Shown: piece after piece, positions 27,210-36,869 of the stretch
Layout: the number at the start of each line of letters is the position of its first letter
Position numbering within the stretch: position 1 is the first letter of the stretch
DNA from: Flavobacterium bizetiae
GTDB taxonomy: Bacteria; Bacteroidota; Bacteroidia; Flavobacteriales; Flavobacteriaceae
Length of the DNA: 64,000 nucleotides
Assembly (NCBI RefSeq): GCF_902804475.1
Contig: NZ_CADCSU010000068.1
Coordinates: 1 to 64,000, forward strand
Direction: 5' to 3'
The notes under the pieces: generated by a model
What the model was told of the DNA's origin: nothing
What the model saw: the letters and a program-made list of their open reading frames with translations, nothing else
The model's database searches: none
Translations under genes and position numbers: made by a program

Positions 27210-29681
27210 ATGGAGAGAAGGATGGAGGATATGCTGCCCATTATGGACGTGGAGCATGATTGTATATTATCAAAACAAGGGGATATAACTATTGTATTTA
27301 AGGTGGAACTCCCAGAGATTTTTACCCTCTCGGACCAGGAATATGAAGCCTTTCACCAATCGTGGATAAAAGCTTTGAAAGTGCTGCCAAAGTTTTGTGT
27401 TTTTCACAAGCAGGACTGGTTTTTAGAGAGTACCTACAAGGCAGATTTTACAAAAGAGGACAGCAGCTTTTTAACCAGAAGCAGCGAGCGATTCTTTAAC
27501 GGAAGACCTTTTTTGGATCACTCGTGTTATATCATGCTCACCAAAAAAACAATAGGCAGAAAAACTTCTACTTCCTTGTTCTCGAGTCTTATCAGATATT
27601 CCATAGTACCCCAGGAAACCCTAAACTTTCAATTGCTTGAGGATTTTATGGATAGCGCAGGCCAGTTCAAACGCATTATGGAAGACAGCGGGTTTGTAAA
27701 ATTGACTCGCCTGGATAATAATGCCCTTAGGAGCCAGAGCAGGAAAGTGGGACTCATTGAGCAATATTGTGTTTTATCCCAGAGCCCGGATTCCTTTGTC
27801 TATAAGGATCTGAAATTTGATAAAGGTCTTGAGGTAGGGGATAAACATTGCCAGCTCTTTACCCTGGGAGATGCCGCTGATTTGCCAGCCTTGTGCGGTT
27901 CGAGAATCAACTTTGATCGCTATTGCAGCGATAAAACAAAATTTAGTGTGGGGTTTGCCTCAACTCTGGGACAACTCTTATCGTGTAACCACATCTATAA
28001 CCAGTACATTTTTATAGAAGACGCCCAGAAAACCATTCAGAAACTCGAGAGCAAAAGATTGCGCCTGCAATCCTTATCAGCCTATAGCCGAGAGAACATG
28101 ATAGCGCGGGATGCTACCAATGATTTTTTAAACGAGGCCATTGCCCAGCAAAGACTCCCGGTAAAGGCGCATTTCAATATACTAGCCTGGTCCACGGATA
28201 AGGAAGAGCTCAAGGAGATCAAAAACAAAGTAATATCAGCCTTGACCCAGATGGATGCGGCGGCCAAGCAGGAAACTGTTGGAGCTCCCCAGATCTATTG
28301 GGCAGGAATACCTGGAAACGCAGCAGATTTTCCAATGAATGATACCTTTGATACCTTCACTGAGCAGGCTGTTTGTTTTCTGAGTATGGAAACCTCATAC
28401 CGCTCCTCGCTGAGTCCTGTAGGGATACGTCTGGGAGACCGCCAGACGGGAAAACCCGTACATGTAGATATTAGTGATGAGCCCATGAAAATGGGTATCT
28501 GCACCAACCGCAATAAGTTTATATTAGGTCCTTCGGGAAGCGGTAAGTCGTTTTTTACCAATCATATGGTCCGTAGTTATTACGAGCAAGGAGCCCATAT
28601 TGTTCTGGTGGATGTCGGACATAGCTATAAGGGACTATGTGATATGGTGGGTGGATATTATTTTACCTATGATGAGCATAACCCTATCCGGTTTAATCCT
28701 TTTTATATAGGTCAAGGGGATAATCTGGATACTGAGAAAAAGGAGAGTATTAAAACCCTGCTTTTGGCGCTGTGGAAAAAAGATGATGAGACTTTCAACA
28801 GGAGTGAGTATGTAGCCCTTTCTAATTCCTTGCAGCTCTACTATGAGAAATTGGAGAAAAACGCTGAGATATTTCCGTGTTTCAACAGTTTCTATGAATT
28901 CCTGAAAGAGGACTTTGTACCAATTTTAGAAAGTGACAAGGTAAAGGAAAAGGATTTTGATGTTAATAATTTTCTCTATGTGCTGCGTCCCTATTACAAA
29001 GCAGGCGAGTTTGATTATCTATTAAATGCCACAGAGAATCTGGACCTTTTAAAAGAAAGACTCATTGTCTTTGAACTGGACAATATCAAGGACCATCCGA
29101 TTCTTTTTCCAGTGGTGACCATTATTATCATGGAGGTATTTATCAGTAAGATGAGAAAGCTAAAAGGTGTCCGTAAGATGATTTTAATTGAAGAGGCATG
29201 GAAAGCCATTGCCCGCGAGGGTATGGCAGAATATATACGGTATCTTTTTAAAACAGTTCGAAAATTCTTTGGCGAGGCCATTGTGGTGACCCAGGAAGTG
29301 GAAGATATTATCTCTTCTCCCATAGTCAAGCAGGCCATTATCAACAGCAGTGATTGTATTATACTGCTGGATCAGAGCAAGTATCAAAATAAATTTGAGC
29401 AGATTCAGGACCTTTTGGGACTCACTGACAAAGCAAAAGCACTGGTGCTCTCAGTGAACAAGAGTAATGATCCAGATAAAAAGTATAAGGAGGTGTTCAT
29501 ATCATTAGGGGGCATAATCTCTAAGGTATTTCGAACTGAAGTATCGCTCGAAGAGTATTTGGCCTATACCACCGAGGAGCCTGAAAAAGTAAAGGTGCAG
29601 CAGTATGCCAGAAAATTCGGGGGTGATATTAAAAGAGGCATTGCCGCGCTGGCCCAGGAGATGAGAAACCAAATCAAATAA
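27210..29681 (+). CDS. traG: TraG-type (VirB4-like) conjugation ATPase
   Basis: This 823-residue protein is full length for Bacteroidota TraG. It has Walker A GPSGSGKS at 440-447, a Walker B strand MILIEEAWKAI near 657-666 and a downstream Gln-rich arm (VVTQEVEDIISSPIVKQAI). The N-terminal half matches the usual beginning (LPIMDVEHDCILSKQGDIT). It powers assembly and substrate passage in the MPF_B type IV secretion system. It lies between traF and the three TraI-like genes in one compact operon. The gene looks intact. Confidence 0.95.
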   Translation: MERRMEDMLPIMDVEHDCILSKQGDITIVFKVELPEIFTLSDQEYEAFHQSWIKALKVLPKFCVFHKQDWFLESTYKADFTKEDSSFLTRSSERFFNGRPFLDHSCYIMLTKKTIGRKTSTSLFSSLIRYSIVPQETLNFQLLEDFMDSAGQFKRIMEDSGFVKLTRLDNNALRSQSRKVGLIEQYCVLSQSPDSFVYKDLKFDKGLEVGDKHCQLFTLGDAADLPALCGSRINFDRYCSDKTKFSVGFASTLGQLLSCNHIYNQYIFIEDAQKTIQKLESKRLRLQSLSAYSRENMIARDATNDFLNEAIAQQRLPVKAHFNILAWSTDKEELKEIKNKVISALTQMDAAAKQETVGAPQIYWAGIPGNAADFPMNDTFDTFTEQAVCFLSMETSYRSSLSPVGIRLGDRQTGKPVHVDISDEPMKMGICTNRNKFILGPSGSGKSFFTNHMVRSYYEQGAHIVLVDVGHSYKGLCDMVGGYYFTYDEHNPIRFNPFYIGQGDNLDTEKKESIKTLLLALWKKDDETFNRSEYVALSNSLQLYYEKLEKNAEIFPCFNSFYEFLKEDFVPILESDKVKEKDFDVNNFLYVLRPYYKAGEFDYLLNATENLDLLKERLIVFELDNIKDHPILFPVVTIIIMEVFISKMRKLKGVRKMILIEEAWKAIAREGMAEYIRYLFKTVRKFFGEAIVVTQEVEDIISSPIVKQAIINSSDCIILLDQSKYQNKFEQIQDLLGLTDKAKALVLSVNKSNDPDKKYKEVFISLGGIISKVFRTEVSLEEYLAYTTEEPEKVKVQQYARKFGGDIKRGIAALAQEMRNQIK

Positions 29682-29688
29682 AGAAAAA

Positions 29689-30378
29689 ATGAAAACAAGC
29701 TCAAAAATAATTATGGGGCTGCTGTGTCTATTTTTAGTAAGCAGCCCGGCGCAAGCCTCAAGTAAGACCGTGGCGCTTCCTATTTTGGAAATAGTAAAAG
29801 CCGTTACCAAAAAAGTGATCAAAGCCATTGATCTGAGAATACAGCGACTGCAAAACAAAACCATCTGGCTTCAGAACGCGCAAAAACAAATTGAGAATGT
29901 CCTATCTAAATTAAAACTAGAGCAGATCTCAGAGTGGAGCCAAAAACAGCGCGATCTCTATAAGGACTATTATGAAGAGCTTACAAGGGTAAAATCAGCC
30001 ATTACCTATTACAAGCGTATCAAAGAAGTTACCACCAAACAAACCAGACTTATCTCTGAGTATGAAAGAACCTGGAACCTGATAAGGCAGGATAATCTTT
30101 TCAGCGACCAGGAGCTTGATTACATGCAGGAGGTATACTCAGGCATTCTTGGGCAAAGTGTTCAGAACATCGATCAGATTTTTTTGGTACTGGATTCTTT
30201 TACCACCCAGATGAGCGATCTTAAAAGGCTTGAGATTATCAATAATGCTGCTGATCGAATTGATGATAATTATGAGAGCCTGATGCTATTTAATAAGCAA
30301 AATATGCTGCTGCGCCTTCAAAGGGCCAAAATAAGTAATGATGTAAATAAAGTCAAGGAGTTTTACCTAATTCCATAA
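29689..30378 (+). CDS. traI: TraI-like conjugal transfer protein
   Basis: This 229-residue secreted protein has a signal peptide (LCLFLVSSPAQAS) and a long helical, coiled-coil-like body (about 40-110, RIQRLQNKTIWLQNAQKQIE). It carries the conserved WSQKQRDLYKDYYEELTRVK segment of proteins annotated as TraI in Bacteroidota elements. These are thought to act in the periplasm as VirB5-like parts of the channel. It starts seven bases after traG. The two genes that follow encode shorter relatives of the same helical type. Confidence 0.8.
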   Translation: MKTSSKIIMGLLCLFLVSSPAQASSKTVALPILEIVKAVTKKVIKAIDLRIQRLQNKTIWLQNAQKQIENVLSKLKLEQISEWSQKQRDLYKDYYEELTRVKSAITYYKRIKEVTTKQTRLISEYERTWNLIRQDNLFSDQELDYMQEVYSGILGQSVQNIDQIFLVLDSFTTQMSDLKRLEIINNAADRIDDNYESLMLFNKQNMLLRLQRAKISNDVNKVKEFYLIP

Positions 30379-30390
30379 TGGAGCAAAATC

Positions 30391-31005
30391 ATGAAAAAGT
30401 TAGTTGTATTACTCCTGGTGATGGGAGTCTCTGTTCAAAATCTGCAGGCACAGGCCAAATGGCGCAAGGAATTGCTATTACAGATCGCAGCTCTTCAGGT
30501 GTATATGGATTATGCGAAAAAAGGATATAATGTTGCCAGAAAGGGGCTGAATTTTATAGGGGATCTTAAAAAAGGAGAGTTGAGTCTGCATGGTGATTAT
30601 TTGGCCTCGCTAAAGAAAGTAAATCCCAGGATAAAAAAATATTCCAAGGTCACAGAGATTGTAGTATTACAGGTAAGGATCATCAAAATTTCCAATAATA
30701 CGCTCAGGGGCTTGCGGCAGAATGATGTTTTTCATGGGGATGAAATTGATTATATAGAGAGAGCCTTTGAGCGTTTGTTTGAGAATTGCAACAGCACTTT
30801 GGATGAACTTTTACTACTTACCGGCAATGGCAATCTTGAGATGAAAGATGATGAGCGTCTGGAGCGCATTGATGCTCTGTACAAAACAATGATATCTGAT
30901 TATGAGTTCTCTTTAACCTTTAGCCACCAGGCTAAGATGCTTGCTTTATGGAAATCCAAACAGAAGAATACTATTTTTTGGAGCCGCACTTTAAACGGAT
31001 TATAA
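30391..31005 (+). CDS. TraI/TerB-like periplasmic transfer protein, copy 2
   Basis: This 204-residue protein has a signal peptide (VLLLVMGVSVQNLQAQ) and a helical body. The core KKGELSLHGDYLASLKKV, DEIDYIERAFERL and KDDERLERIDALY aligns by eye with the next gene (QGNFTLHKTFLDALFQV, QEMNYFEKVYDNL, SDDERLQAIDKIY). The C-terminal third also recalls the upstream TraI-like protein. Similar proteins in other Bacteroidota elements are labelled TerB family. It is probably a periplasmic channel component in the same operon. Confidence 0.7.
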   Translation: MKKLVVLLLVMGVSVQNLQAQAKWRKELLLQIAALQVYMDYAKKGYNVARKGLNFIGDLKKGELSLHGDYLASLKKVNPRIKKYSKVTEIVVLQVRIIKISNNTLRGLRQNDVFHGDEIDYIERAFERLFENCNSTLDELLLLTGNGNLEMKDDERLERIDALYKTMISDYEFSLTFSHQAKMLALWKSKQKNTIFWSRTLNGL

Positions 31006-31015
31006 AAATGATAGG

Positions 31016-31651
31016 ATGAGAAAACTAATTCTACTAATGGCTCTGGCAATAGGAATTCTATTGCCTGTAAAAGTCCAGGCCCAATCTCAGGAGATCCAGC
31101 AGCTTGTTTTAAATATTGAAAAGCTCAGCCAGTTTAAAGGGATTCTCAAAGATATGAAAAAGGGTTATGATATTTTATCCGGGGGATACAATGCGGTAAG
31201 GGACCTCTCTCAGGGAAATTTCACCTTGCACAAGACATTTTTAGATGCGCTTTTTCAGGTGAGTCCTCTGGTGAGAAATTACAAAAAGGTAGAGGATATT
31301 ATCACATTCCAAGTCCTGCTGGTAAAGGAAAGCAAAGCAGCTTTTACTCGTTACAGCAAAAGTGGAAGTTTTACATCCCAAGAAATGAACTACTTTGAAA
31401 AAGTGTATGATAATTTGCTGGGTCAGAGCCTTAGGAATCTCGATGAGCTCCTAATGATTCTCAGTGCCAACACCCTTAGGATGTCTGATGATGAGAGGCT
31501 GCAGGCCATTGATAAGATCTACGCCCAGATGGAGGATAAGCTTTTTTTTGTTAGAAATTTTAACGCTTCTTCCAATGTGTTGGCCCTGCAAAGAGCCAGG
31601 GAATCAAGTGATATAGGCGCCATCCTTGGAATTCACGGACTTAAAAACTAA
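31016..31651 (+). CDS. TraI/TerB-like periplasmic transfer protein, copy 3
   Basis: The 211-residue product has a signal peptide (ALAIGILLPVKVQAQS) and the same helical plan as the preceding gene, sharing the (K/S)DDERLxxIDxxY block near residues 160-175. The tail NVLALQRARESSDIG recalls the tail of the first TraI-like protein (NMLLRLQRAKISND). The three tandem genes therefore look like products of duplication with divergence. It is followed within seven bases by traJ. Confidence 0.7.
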   Translation: MRKLILLMALAIGILLPVKVQAQSQEIQQLVLNIEKLSQFKGILKDMKKGYDILSGGYNAVRDLSQGNFTLHKTFLDALFQVSPLVRNYKKVEDIITFQVLLVKESKAAFTRYSKSGSFTSQEMNYFEKVYDNLLGQSLRNLDELLMILSANTLRMSDDERLQAIDKIYAQMEDKLFFVRNFNASSNVLALQRARESSDIGAILGIHGLKN

Positions 31652-31657
31652 AAAGTG

Positions 31658-32866
31658 ATGCAAATATTTAAATTAAGTAAAAGGGTTTATTTTATACTGA
31701 CCGCATTTGTGGTACCCTTTGCCCTGCAAGGGCAGCAGGTAGGGGGGAATTCAAAAGGCTTGCACCTGATACTAGAGCAGCTCTACGATGAGCTGATGCC
31801 CCTTTGTGCCAATCTTATCGCAACAGGACAGGGGATTGCTGGTTTTGCCGCCATTTGGTATATCGCCACCAGGGTGTGGAAACATATAGCCAATGCCGAA
31901 CCCATAGATTTTTATCCGCTTTTCCGGCCCTTTGTCATAGGTTTTTGTATCATGATTTTTCCTTCAGTGCTTAGTCTAATCAATGGGGTGATGAAGCCTA
32001 CGGTCGCCGCCACCGCTGCAATGGTAGAGGGATCCAATAAAGCCATTGTAGTTCTTTTAAAAGAGAAAGAAAAAGCCATCAAGCAGACAGATCCCTGGAA
32101 GATGTATGTCGGGGAGACAGGAGCGGGTAATCGCGAGCAGTGGTACAGGTATACCAACCATGGAGCCGATCCAGCTGATGAAGGAGTGATTGCTGGTATT
32201 GGAAATGATGTAAAATTTGCCATGGAAAAAGCCTCGTATAATTTTAGAAATTCCGTAAAGGAATGGATGAGCGAGGTCCTGCTGGTGCTCTTTGAAGCGG
32301 CAGCACTCTGCATTGATACCCTTCGCACCTTCCAGCTTGTGGTATTATCCATACTGGGACCCTTGGTGTTTGGAATTGCTGTTTTTGATGGCTTTCAGCA
32401 TACCCTGACCATCTGGTTGGCGCGTTATATCAATATTTATCTCTGGCTTCCCGTGGCCAATATTTTTGGAAGTATTATCGGCAAGATACAGGAGCAGATG
32501 TTAAAGCTCGATATCAACCAGGTCAATCAAGGCGGGGATACTTTTTTTAGCAGGACCGATATGGCTTACCTTATTTTTATGATCATCGGCATTATTGGGT
32601 ATTTCACTGTACCCTCAGTGGCCAATTACATTGTGCACGCCGCAGGGGGTGATGCCCTGTCTCAAAGAGCAACCAATCTGTTTTACAGCACTGCCAGCAG
32701 AGCAGATAGCAGAACCATACAAGGAAATGCAATGGTGATGGATGCTATGGGAGATGCCCCGGGCAGAATGTCTCAGAACATGTCATCCTCATCGGGGAGT
32801 TCTCCCTATTTTCAGGAAAAAGGAAATTATATGTCCCAGAGATTAAAAGGAAATTCCAAATCATAA
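31658..32866 (+). CDS. traJ: TraJ-like (VirB6-type) inner-membrane channel protein
   Basis: This 402-residue protein has several membrane helices (about 70-90, 205-260 and 295-325). It carries the conserved WKHIANAEPIDFYPLFRPF, GDTFFSRTDMAYLIFMIIGI and FTVPSVANYIVHAAGG blocks of TraJ in CTnDOT-type systems. The C-terminus is Ser/Met-rich. It would form the VirB6-like inner-membrane part of the transfer channel. ATG at 31658 follows a GTG at 31655. traK follows after 14 bases. Confidence 0.9.
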   Translation: MQIFKLSKRVYFILTAFVVPFALQGQQVGGNSKGLHLILEQLYDELMPLCANLIATGQGIAGFAAIWYIATRVWKHIANAEPIDFYPLFRPFVIGFCIMIFPSVLSLINGVMKPTVAATAAMVEGSNKAIVVLLKEKEKAIKQTDPWKMYVGETGAGNREQWYRYTNHGADPADEGVIAGIGNDVKFAMEKASYNFRNSVKEWMSEVLLVLFEAAALCIDTLRTFQLVVLSILGPLVFGIAVFDGFQHTLTIWLARYINIYLWLPVANIFGSIIGKIQEQMLKLDINQVNQGGDTFFSRTDMAYLIFMIIGIIGYFTVPSVANYIVHAAGGDALSQRATNLFYSTASRADSRTIQGNAMVMDAMGDAPGRMSQNMSSSSGSSPYFQEKGNYMSQRLKGNSKS

Positions 32867-32880
32867 AAACAATTTAAAAG

Positions 32881-33501
32881 ATGTTTACCAAAATGAAAAA
32901 TATTGATACCGCCTTTGGTTATGTACGCAGCTTTACCATGCTGATCATTGTAGGGTGTATTGTGATTTGTTGCTATACTCTGCATAAAAGTTTTGCCACT
33001 GTAAGTCTATTGCAGGACAAGGTGTATATACTGGCCAATGGTAAAGCCCTGGAAGCTTACGCCTCGGAGAGAAAAGATAATGTTGTGGTGGAGGCGCGAG
33101 ATCACGTGAAGACCTTTCATAATTATTTCTTTACACTTGATCCCGATGATAAGGTCATCAAAACAAATATTACAAAGGCGCTTTATCTGGCCGATAAGAG
33201 CGCCAAGCGGATTTATGATGACCTGAGAGAGAACGCTTACTACTCGGGAATTATCTCGGGCAATATCAGCCAGAACGTTACAATTGATAGTATTCAGATT
33301 GATTTAAAACAGTATCCTTACTTCTTTAAATGTTATGCAAGACAGAAAATCATCCGATCCACCAGTGTTGTAAACCGGAGTCTTACCACAGAGGGAAATT
33401 TAAGAAATGTATCCAGGAGTGATAATAATCCGCATGGCTTTTTAATAGAGCACCTCACTACAGTGGAGAATAAAGATCTCAGTATTGAAACTCGAAAATA
33501 A
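32881..33501 (+). CDS. traK: TraK-like (VirB8-type) conjugation protein
   Basis: This 206-residue protein has one membrane helix (about 18-38, FTMLIIVGCIVICCYTLHKS) and a periplasmic part containing VYILANGKALEAYASERKDN, VEARDHVKTFHNYFFTLDPD and the TEGNLRN tail typical of TraK. It is equivalent to VirB8, a bitopic scaffold of the type IV secretion system. It lies between traJ and a small membrane gene, six bases before the latter's first start. Confidence 0.92.
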   Translation: MFTKMKNIDTAFGYVRSFTMLIIVGCIVICCYTLHKSFATVSLLQDKVYILANGKALEAYASERKDNVVVEARDHVKTFHNYFFTLDPDDKVIKTNITKALYLADKSAKRIYDDLRENAYYSGIISGNISQNVTIDSIQIDLKQYPYFFKCYARQKIIRSTSVVNRSLTTEGNLRNVSRSDNNPHGFLIEHLTTVENKDLSIETRK

Positions 33502-33507
33502 AAAGTG

Positions 33508-33966
33508 ATGAAACCTTGGTTTAAAAAACGAATCAACACCAAAGGAACTAACAGGTATTATGAGCTTGTAAAGCAATGGTGGGCCAGAGAAATGAACCGT
33601 ATTACCTCAGGGTTATCCAGAGAAAAGCTCATTGCATTTTTGCTTGTATTTACAGGCTTTAGCAGCGCTATTAGTTTGTCGATTCTCTACAGGGGTCTCG
33701 TATCGGGGACTTCTCCTGTTGTGTCGATGGAGCGCATCTCTGTGCAGGTACACCTCCATGAGAGGAGGATAAAAAGAGCAAGTAAATCTTTTTTTATCTC
33801 ACCCAGGGAATATAAAAGCATCACTGGCGCGCGGCAGTATTTGGATAGTCTAAAAGGAAGCGCGGAAGGTAAAAAAACATATGATAGTATTATCCTTGGG
33901 CGCCCGGGATTTCTGGACAGCCTGTTTTTTATTGAAAATTATTATAAGTCCAATGTAAAAGAGTAA
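33508..33966 (+). CDS. Small membrane protein of the transfer operon
   Basis: This 152-residue protein has a basic N-terminus, one membrane helix (about 42-65, IAFLLVFTGFSSAISLSILY) and a charged C-terminal part. It occupies the place of TraL or an equivalent between traK and traM in Bacteroidota elements, but I recognise no defined domain. ATG at 33508 follows a GTG at 33505. It ends four bases before traM. Confidence 0.65.
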   Translation: MKPWFKKRINTKGTNRYYELVKQWWAREMNRITSGLSREKLIAFLLVFTGFSSAISLSILYRGLVSGTSPVVSMERISVQVHLHERRIKRASKSFFISPREYKSITGARQYLDSLKGSAEGKKTYDSIILGRPGFLDSLFFIENYYKSNVKE

Positions 33967-33970
33967 TGCC

Positions 33971-35251
33971 ATGGAGAAAAAGACAATTTCAATTAAAGAA
34001 TTAAAAAAACGAAAAATGCTGCTGGTACTTCCTTTATTGGCCCTGCCATTTATAACGCTCTTATTCTGGAGCATGGGAGGGGGAAAAGTGGAAGCTTTAA
34101 GTGGTGAGATAGTAGAGAAAAGAAAATTTAATACTATCCTTCCTGGCCCAGAGTTCAAAGAAGAGATACCCTTGGACAAATTAAGCTATTACCAGAAAGC
34201 TACTATGGATTCGCTAAAAAGAAGCGAGCAAATTAAAAAAGATCCCAACTACTCCAATAACTTTTTTAAAAATGATTCTATCGCTGGATGGTTAGAAGAG
34301 TCAGCCATGAGAAGTGTTACAAAAGGTAATATGGGACTTAACATCACTTCATATCAGGATCAGAATGCGCGGAAGGTATATCAAAAACTCCAGGCACTTC
34401 AAAAAGCCATTGAAAGTCCCAATGTGCGCGCCAATCAAGACCATGACATGCGGGAGTTTGAACATTATGGCGTCTCGGCTGAATCTGAAGATATGAAAAA
34501 ACTTGAGCAACTCATCTCGGTTATGGGCCAGCCCCAGGGGGAGGATCCTGAGCTCAGGCAGTTAGGGGGAATGCTTGAAAACATTCTGGATATTCAACAT
34601 CCGGCTCGCATTGAGGAAAAGTTAAAAAAGGCAGCTGAGAATAAAAAAGAAAAATCACTCAGGGTGGTACGTAAAAATGGCCACAATCTAACTTCACTCG
34701 ATGATGGGCGTAATGAGCAGACTGCCGTAGAATCCAATTCATTTTATTTCCTTCAGGAGATAGATACAATACATCAGGGGCAAAATGCCATTGAGGCGGT
34801 GATACATCTCACCCAGAATATTGTAAACGGCTCGTTAGTGAAACTACGTCTTTGTAGTGAGGTTTTTATTCAAGGCGTAGAGATTCCCAGAAACAGTTTT
34901 TTGTTTGGAACGGCACTTTTAAAAGCAGAGCGATTAGAGATTAAGATTACCAATATAAAGCATGGCAATTCCATTTTTCCCGTTGAACTCGCCGTGTATG
35001 ACCTGGACGGGATTGAGGGGATTTATATACCCGGGGCCATTAACCGCGATGTGGCCAAAGCCTCTGCAGATCGCTCTATCCAGACACTGGGGGTAGCATC
35101 TCTTAGTGAGTCCTGGGGAGCGCAGGCGGCCGGTATGGGTATTGAAGCAGCCAAGAGCCTGATGAGCAAAAAAGTAAAACTTATTAAAGTTATGGTAAAG
35201 GCAGGCTACCGGGTTCTTTTATATGACAAAAAGCAAAATAATTCCCATTGA
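33971..35251 (+). CDS. traM: TraM-like (VirB10-type) conjugation protein
   Basis: This 426-residue protein has one membrane helix (about 18-36) and a long charged linker (about 40-245). The C-terminal TraM domain is recognisable by VHLTQNIVNGSLVKLRLCSE, NSFLFGTALLKAERLEIKI and ELAVYDLDGIEGIYIPGAIN. It would span the envelope as the VirB10-like energy transducer. Its end overlaps an alternative TTG start of traN. Length and motifs are normal. Confidence 0.93.
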   Translation: MEKKTISIKELKKRKMLLVLPLLALPFITLLFWSMGGGKVEALSGEIVEKRKFNTILPGPEFKEEIPLDKLSYYQKATMDSLKRSEQIKKDPNYSNNFFKNDSIAGWLEESAMRSVTKGNMGLNITSYQDQNARKVYQKLQALQKAIESPNVRANQDHDMREFEHYGVSAESEDMKKLEQLISVMGQPQGEDPELRQLGGMLENILDIQHPARIEEKLKKAAENKKEKSLRVVRKNGHNLTSLDDGRNEQTAVESNSFYFLQEIDTIHQGQNAIEAVIHLTQNIVNGSLVKLRLCSEVFIQGVEIPRNSFLFGTALLKAERLEIKITNIKHGNSIFPVELAVYDLDGIEGIYIPGAINRDVAKASADRSIQTLGVASLSESWGAQAAGMGIEAAKSLMSKKVKLIKVMVKAGYRVLLYDKKQNNSH

Positions 35252-35268
35252 ACATTAAATCAAAAGAG

Positions 35269-36102
35269 ATGAAAAATAGAAATTTATGGTTTTTGCCCTT
35301 TATGGCTTTGATCTCAATGGCAGTCTTTGGACAGAGATCCAGCAGTCAGGCTGAATTTATAAACCTGCAAATAGCCCAGTTAAAAACTACCAGTTTGGTT
35401 TTCCCCTATCCCATTAAAAGCATAGATAAGGGAAGTTCGGAGGTTTTAATACAAAAGGCAAAAGGGGTGGAGAATATCCTTTTGGTGAAAGCCGGTAAAG
35501 AGAATTTCTCACAGACCAATCTAACAGTTGTAACCACAGAGGGAAAACTCTATGGCTTTGTTTTGAATTACGATGAGCAGTGTCCTGATATGAATTTTTT
35601 GGCAGACAGCGCATCGGCCTTAAACGCAGATATTGTTTTTACCCTTGATAATGAAAACAAAAAAAAAATATTGCAGTATGCCCAGCTGGCCCTGATAAAA
35701 AAGAAAAAGCTAAATGGAATGAGTCACAATAGGTTTAATATCGGACTTCGCCTTACAGGGATATTCATTTATCAGGATGTTATTTACCTACGGCTTTTAT
35801 TGGGCAACAAATCCAAAATTAATTTTGATATTGACCAGCTGCGTTTTTTTATCCGTGACCAGCGAAAATCTACCCGAACGGCATCCCAGGAAATTGAAAT
35901 AAGTCCCATTTTGATGACCTCGGAGCTGATCAAAATCCCTGAGCGCTCTGAGCTTTCACTGGTTTGCGCATTGCCCAAGTTTACCATTGGTGAGAGAAAA
36001 TATCTTACCATAGAACTATTGGAGAAAAACGGCCAGAGACAACTGGGACTTGATATTAAAGATCATCAGCTAATGGATCTGGAAATACTAAGCGCCTTGT
36101 AA
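35269..36102 (+). CDS. traN: TraN-like (VirB9-type) conjugation protein
   Basis: With the ATG at 35269 the product is 277 residues and opens with a signal peptide (WFLPFMALISMAVFGQRSS). A TTG at 35248 overlapping traM is less likely. The segments LVFPYPIKSIDKGSSEVLIQ, NLTVVTTEGKLYGFVLNY and QDVIYLRLLLGNKSKINFDI are diagnostic of TraN in Bacteroidota. It would form the outer-membrane-side ring like VirB9. It is the last clearly recognised tra gene; traO, traP and traQ do not follow. Confidence 0.93.
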   Translation: MKNRNLWFLPFMALISMAVFGQRSSSQAEFINLQIAQLKTTSLVFPYPIKSIDKGSSEVLIQKAKGVENILLVKAGKENFSQTNLTVVTTEGKLYGFVLNYDEQCPDMNFLADSASALNADIVFTLDNENKKKILQYAQLALIKKKKLNGMSHNRFNIGLRLTGIFIYQDVIYLRLLLGNKSKINFDIDQLRFFIRDQRKSTRTASQEIEISPILMTSELIKIPERSELSLVCALPKFTIGERKYLTIELLEKNGQRQLGLDIKDHQLMDLEILSAL

Positions 36103-36131
36103 GGAAACACTAATTTTTAAACTTAAAAATC

Positions 36132-36869
36132 ATGAATGAGAAAAATTTTGAGTACTTGAGCGATCAGCTCAAATACACCGGATTTGGTGAAGCATTGCAA
36201 ATGGAGTTAAAACAGAAACTCCATCAGCAAGAACCTTCTTTTACCTTGTACCATGAGACTTATTACGAGGATCGGGTAGCCAGGGCCACACTGAATTTCA
36301 ATAAGGCCAAGGAAGGGGATCTTTATTTTTTTAACTCCTATAGGGTGGAGCTTCAAAAAGAGAATATATCGGATGTCCTGGAGCAAACCTTTTATATGGG
36401 AAAGACAGGCAATATTACCATGAAAGAATCTTATAACCTTATGATGGGGAGATCTGTTAACAAAGAGTTGGCCAGTAAAGAGGGACATAGCTATAACGCC
36501 TGGGTTCAGATTGATTTTAAATCAGATGAAAATGACAATTTTAAATTCAAGCAATACCATCAAAATTATGGCTATGACCTTGAGGTTACCCTTGGCAAAT
36601 ATCCTATTAAGGAGCTTACCAATGATGTCTTTAAAGAGGATCTTTTGCGCTCCCTTAGAAAAGGGAATTTACACCAGGTTACATTTTTAAATGGGACTCA
36701 GGAAACCAAGCTTTTTATAGAGGCCAATCCTCAATTTAAAACCATTGGGATTTACGATCAAGATCTAAAAAAACTCGATAACCGCCATTACAAGGACATA
36801 GGGCAAATTGAAGTGGTGTATGAGCAGGTAGGGGAGCATAAAAAAAAGCCAGCGCCCTCAGAGCAATGA
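36132..36869 (+). CDS. Hypothetical element protein after traN
   Basis: This soluble, charged protein of 245 residues has no signal peptide or membrane helix. It contains DRVARATLNFNKAKEGDLYF and YNLMMGRSVNKELASKEGHS, phrases typical of the DUF3945-like hypothetical proteins carried by Bacteroidota mobile elements. A specific function is not known. It overlaps the next gene by four bases (ATGA), so the two are translationally coupled, and both are downstream of traN. Confidence 0.6.
   Translation: MNEKNFEYLSDQLKYTGFGEALQMELKQKLHQQEPSFTLYHETYYEDRVARATLNFNKAKEGDLYFFNSYRVELQKENISDVLEQTFYMGKTGNITMKESYNLMMGRSVNKELASKEGHSYNAWVQIDFKSDENDNFKFKQYHQNYGYDLEVTLGKYPIKELTNDVFKEDLLRSLRKGNLHQVTFLNGTQETKLFIEANPQFKTIGIYDQDLKKLDNRHYKDIGQIEVVYEQVGEHKKKPAPSEQ

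Noticed and set aside
31912..32352. Minus-strand 146-codon frame opposite traJ
   Set aside because: It lies fully inside a well-supported transfer gene and has no protein-like motif.
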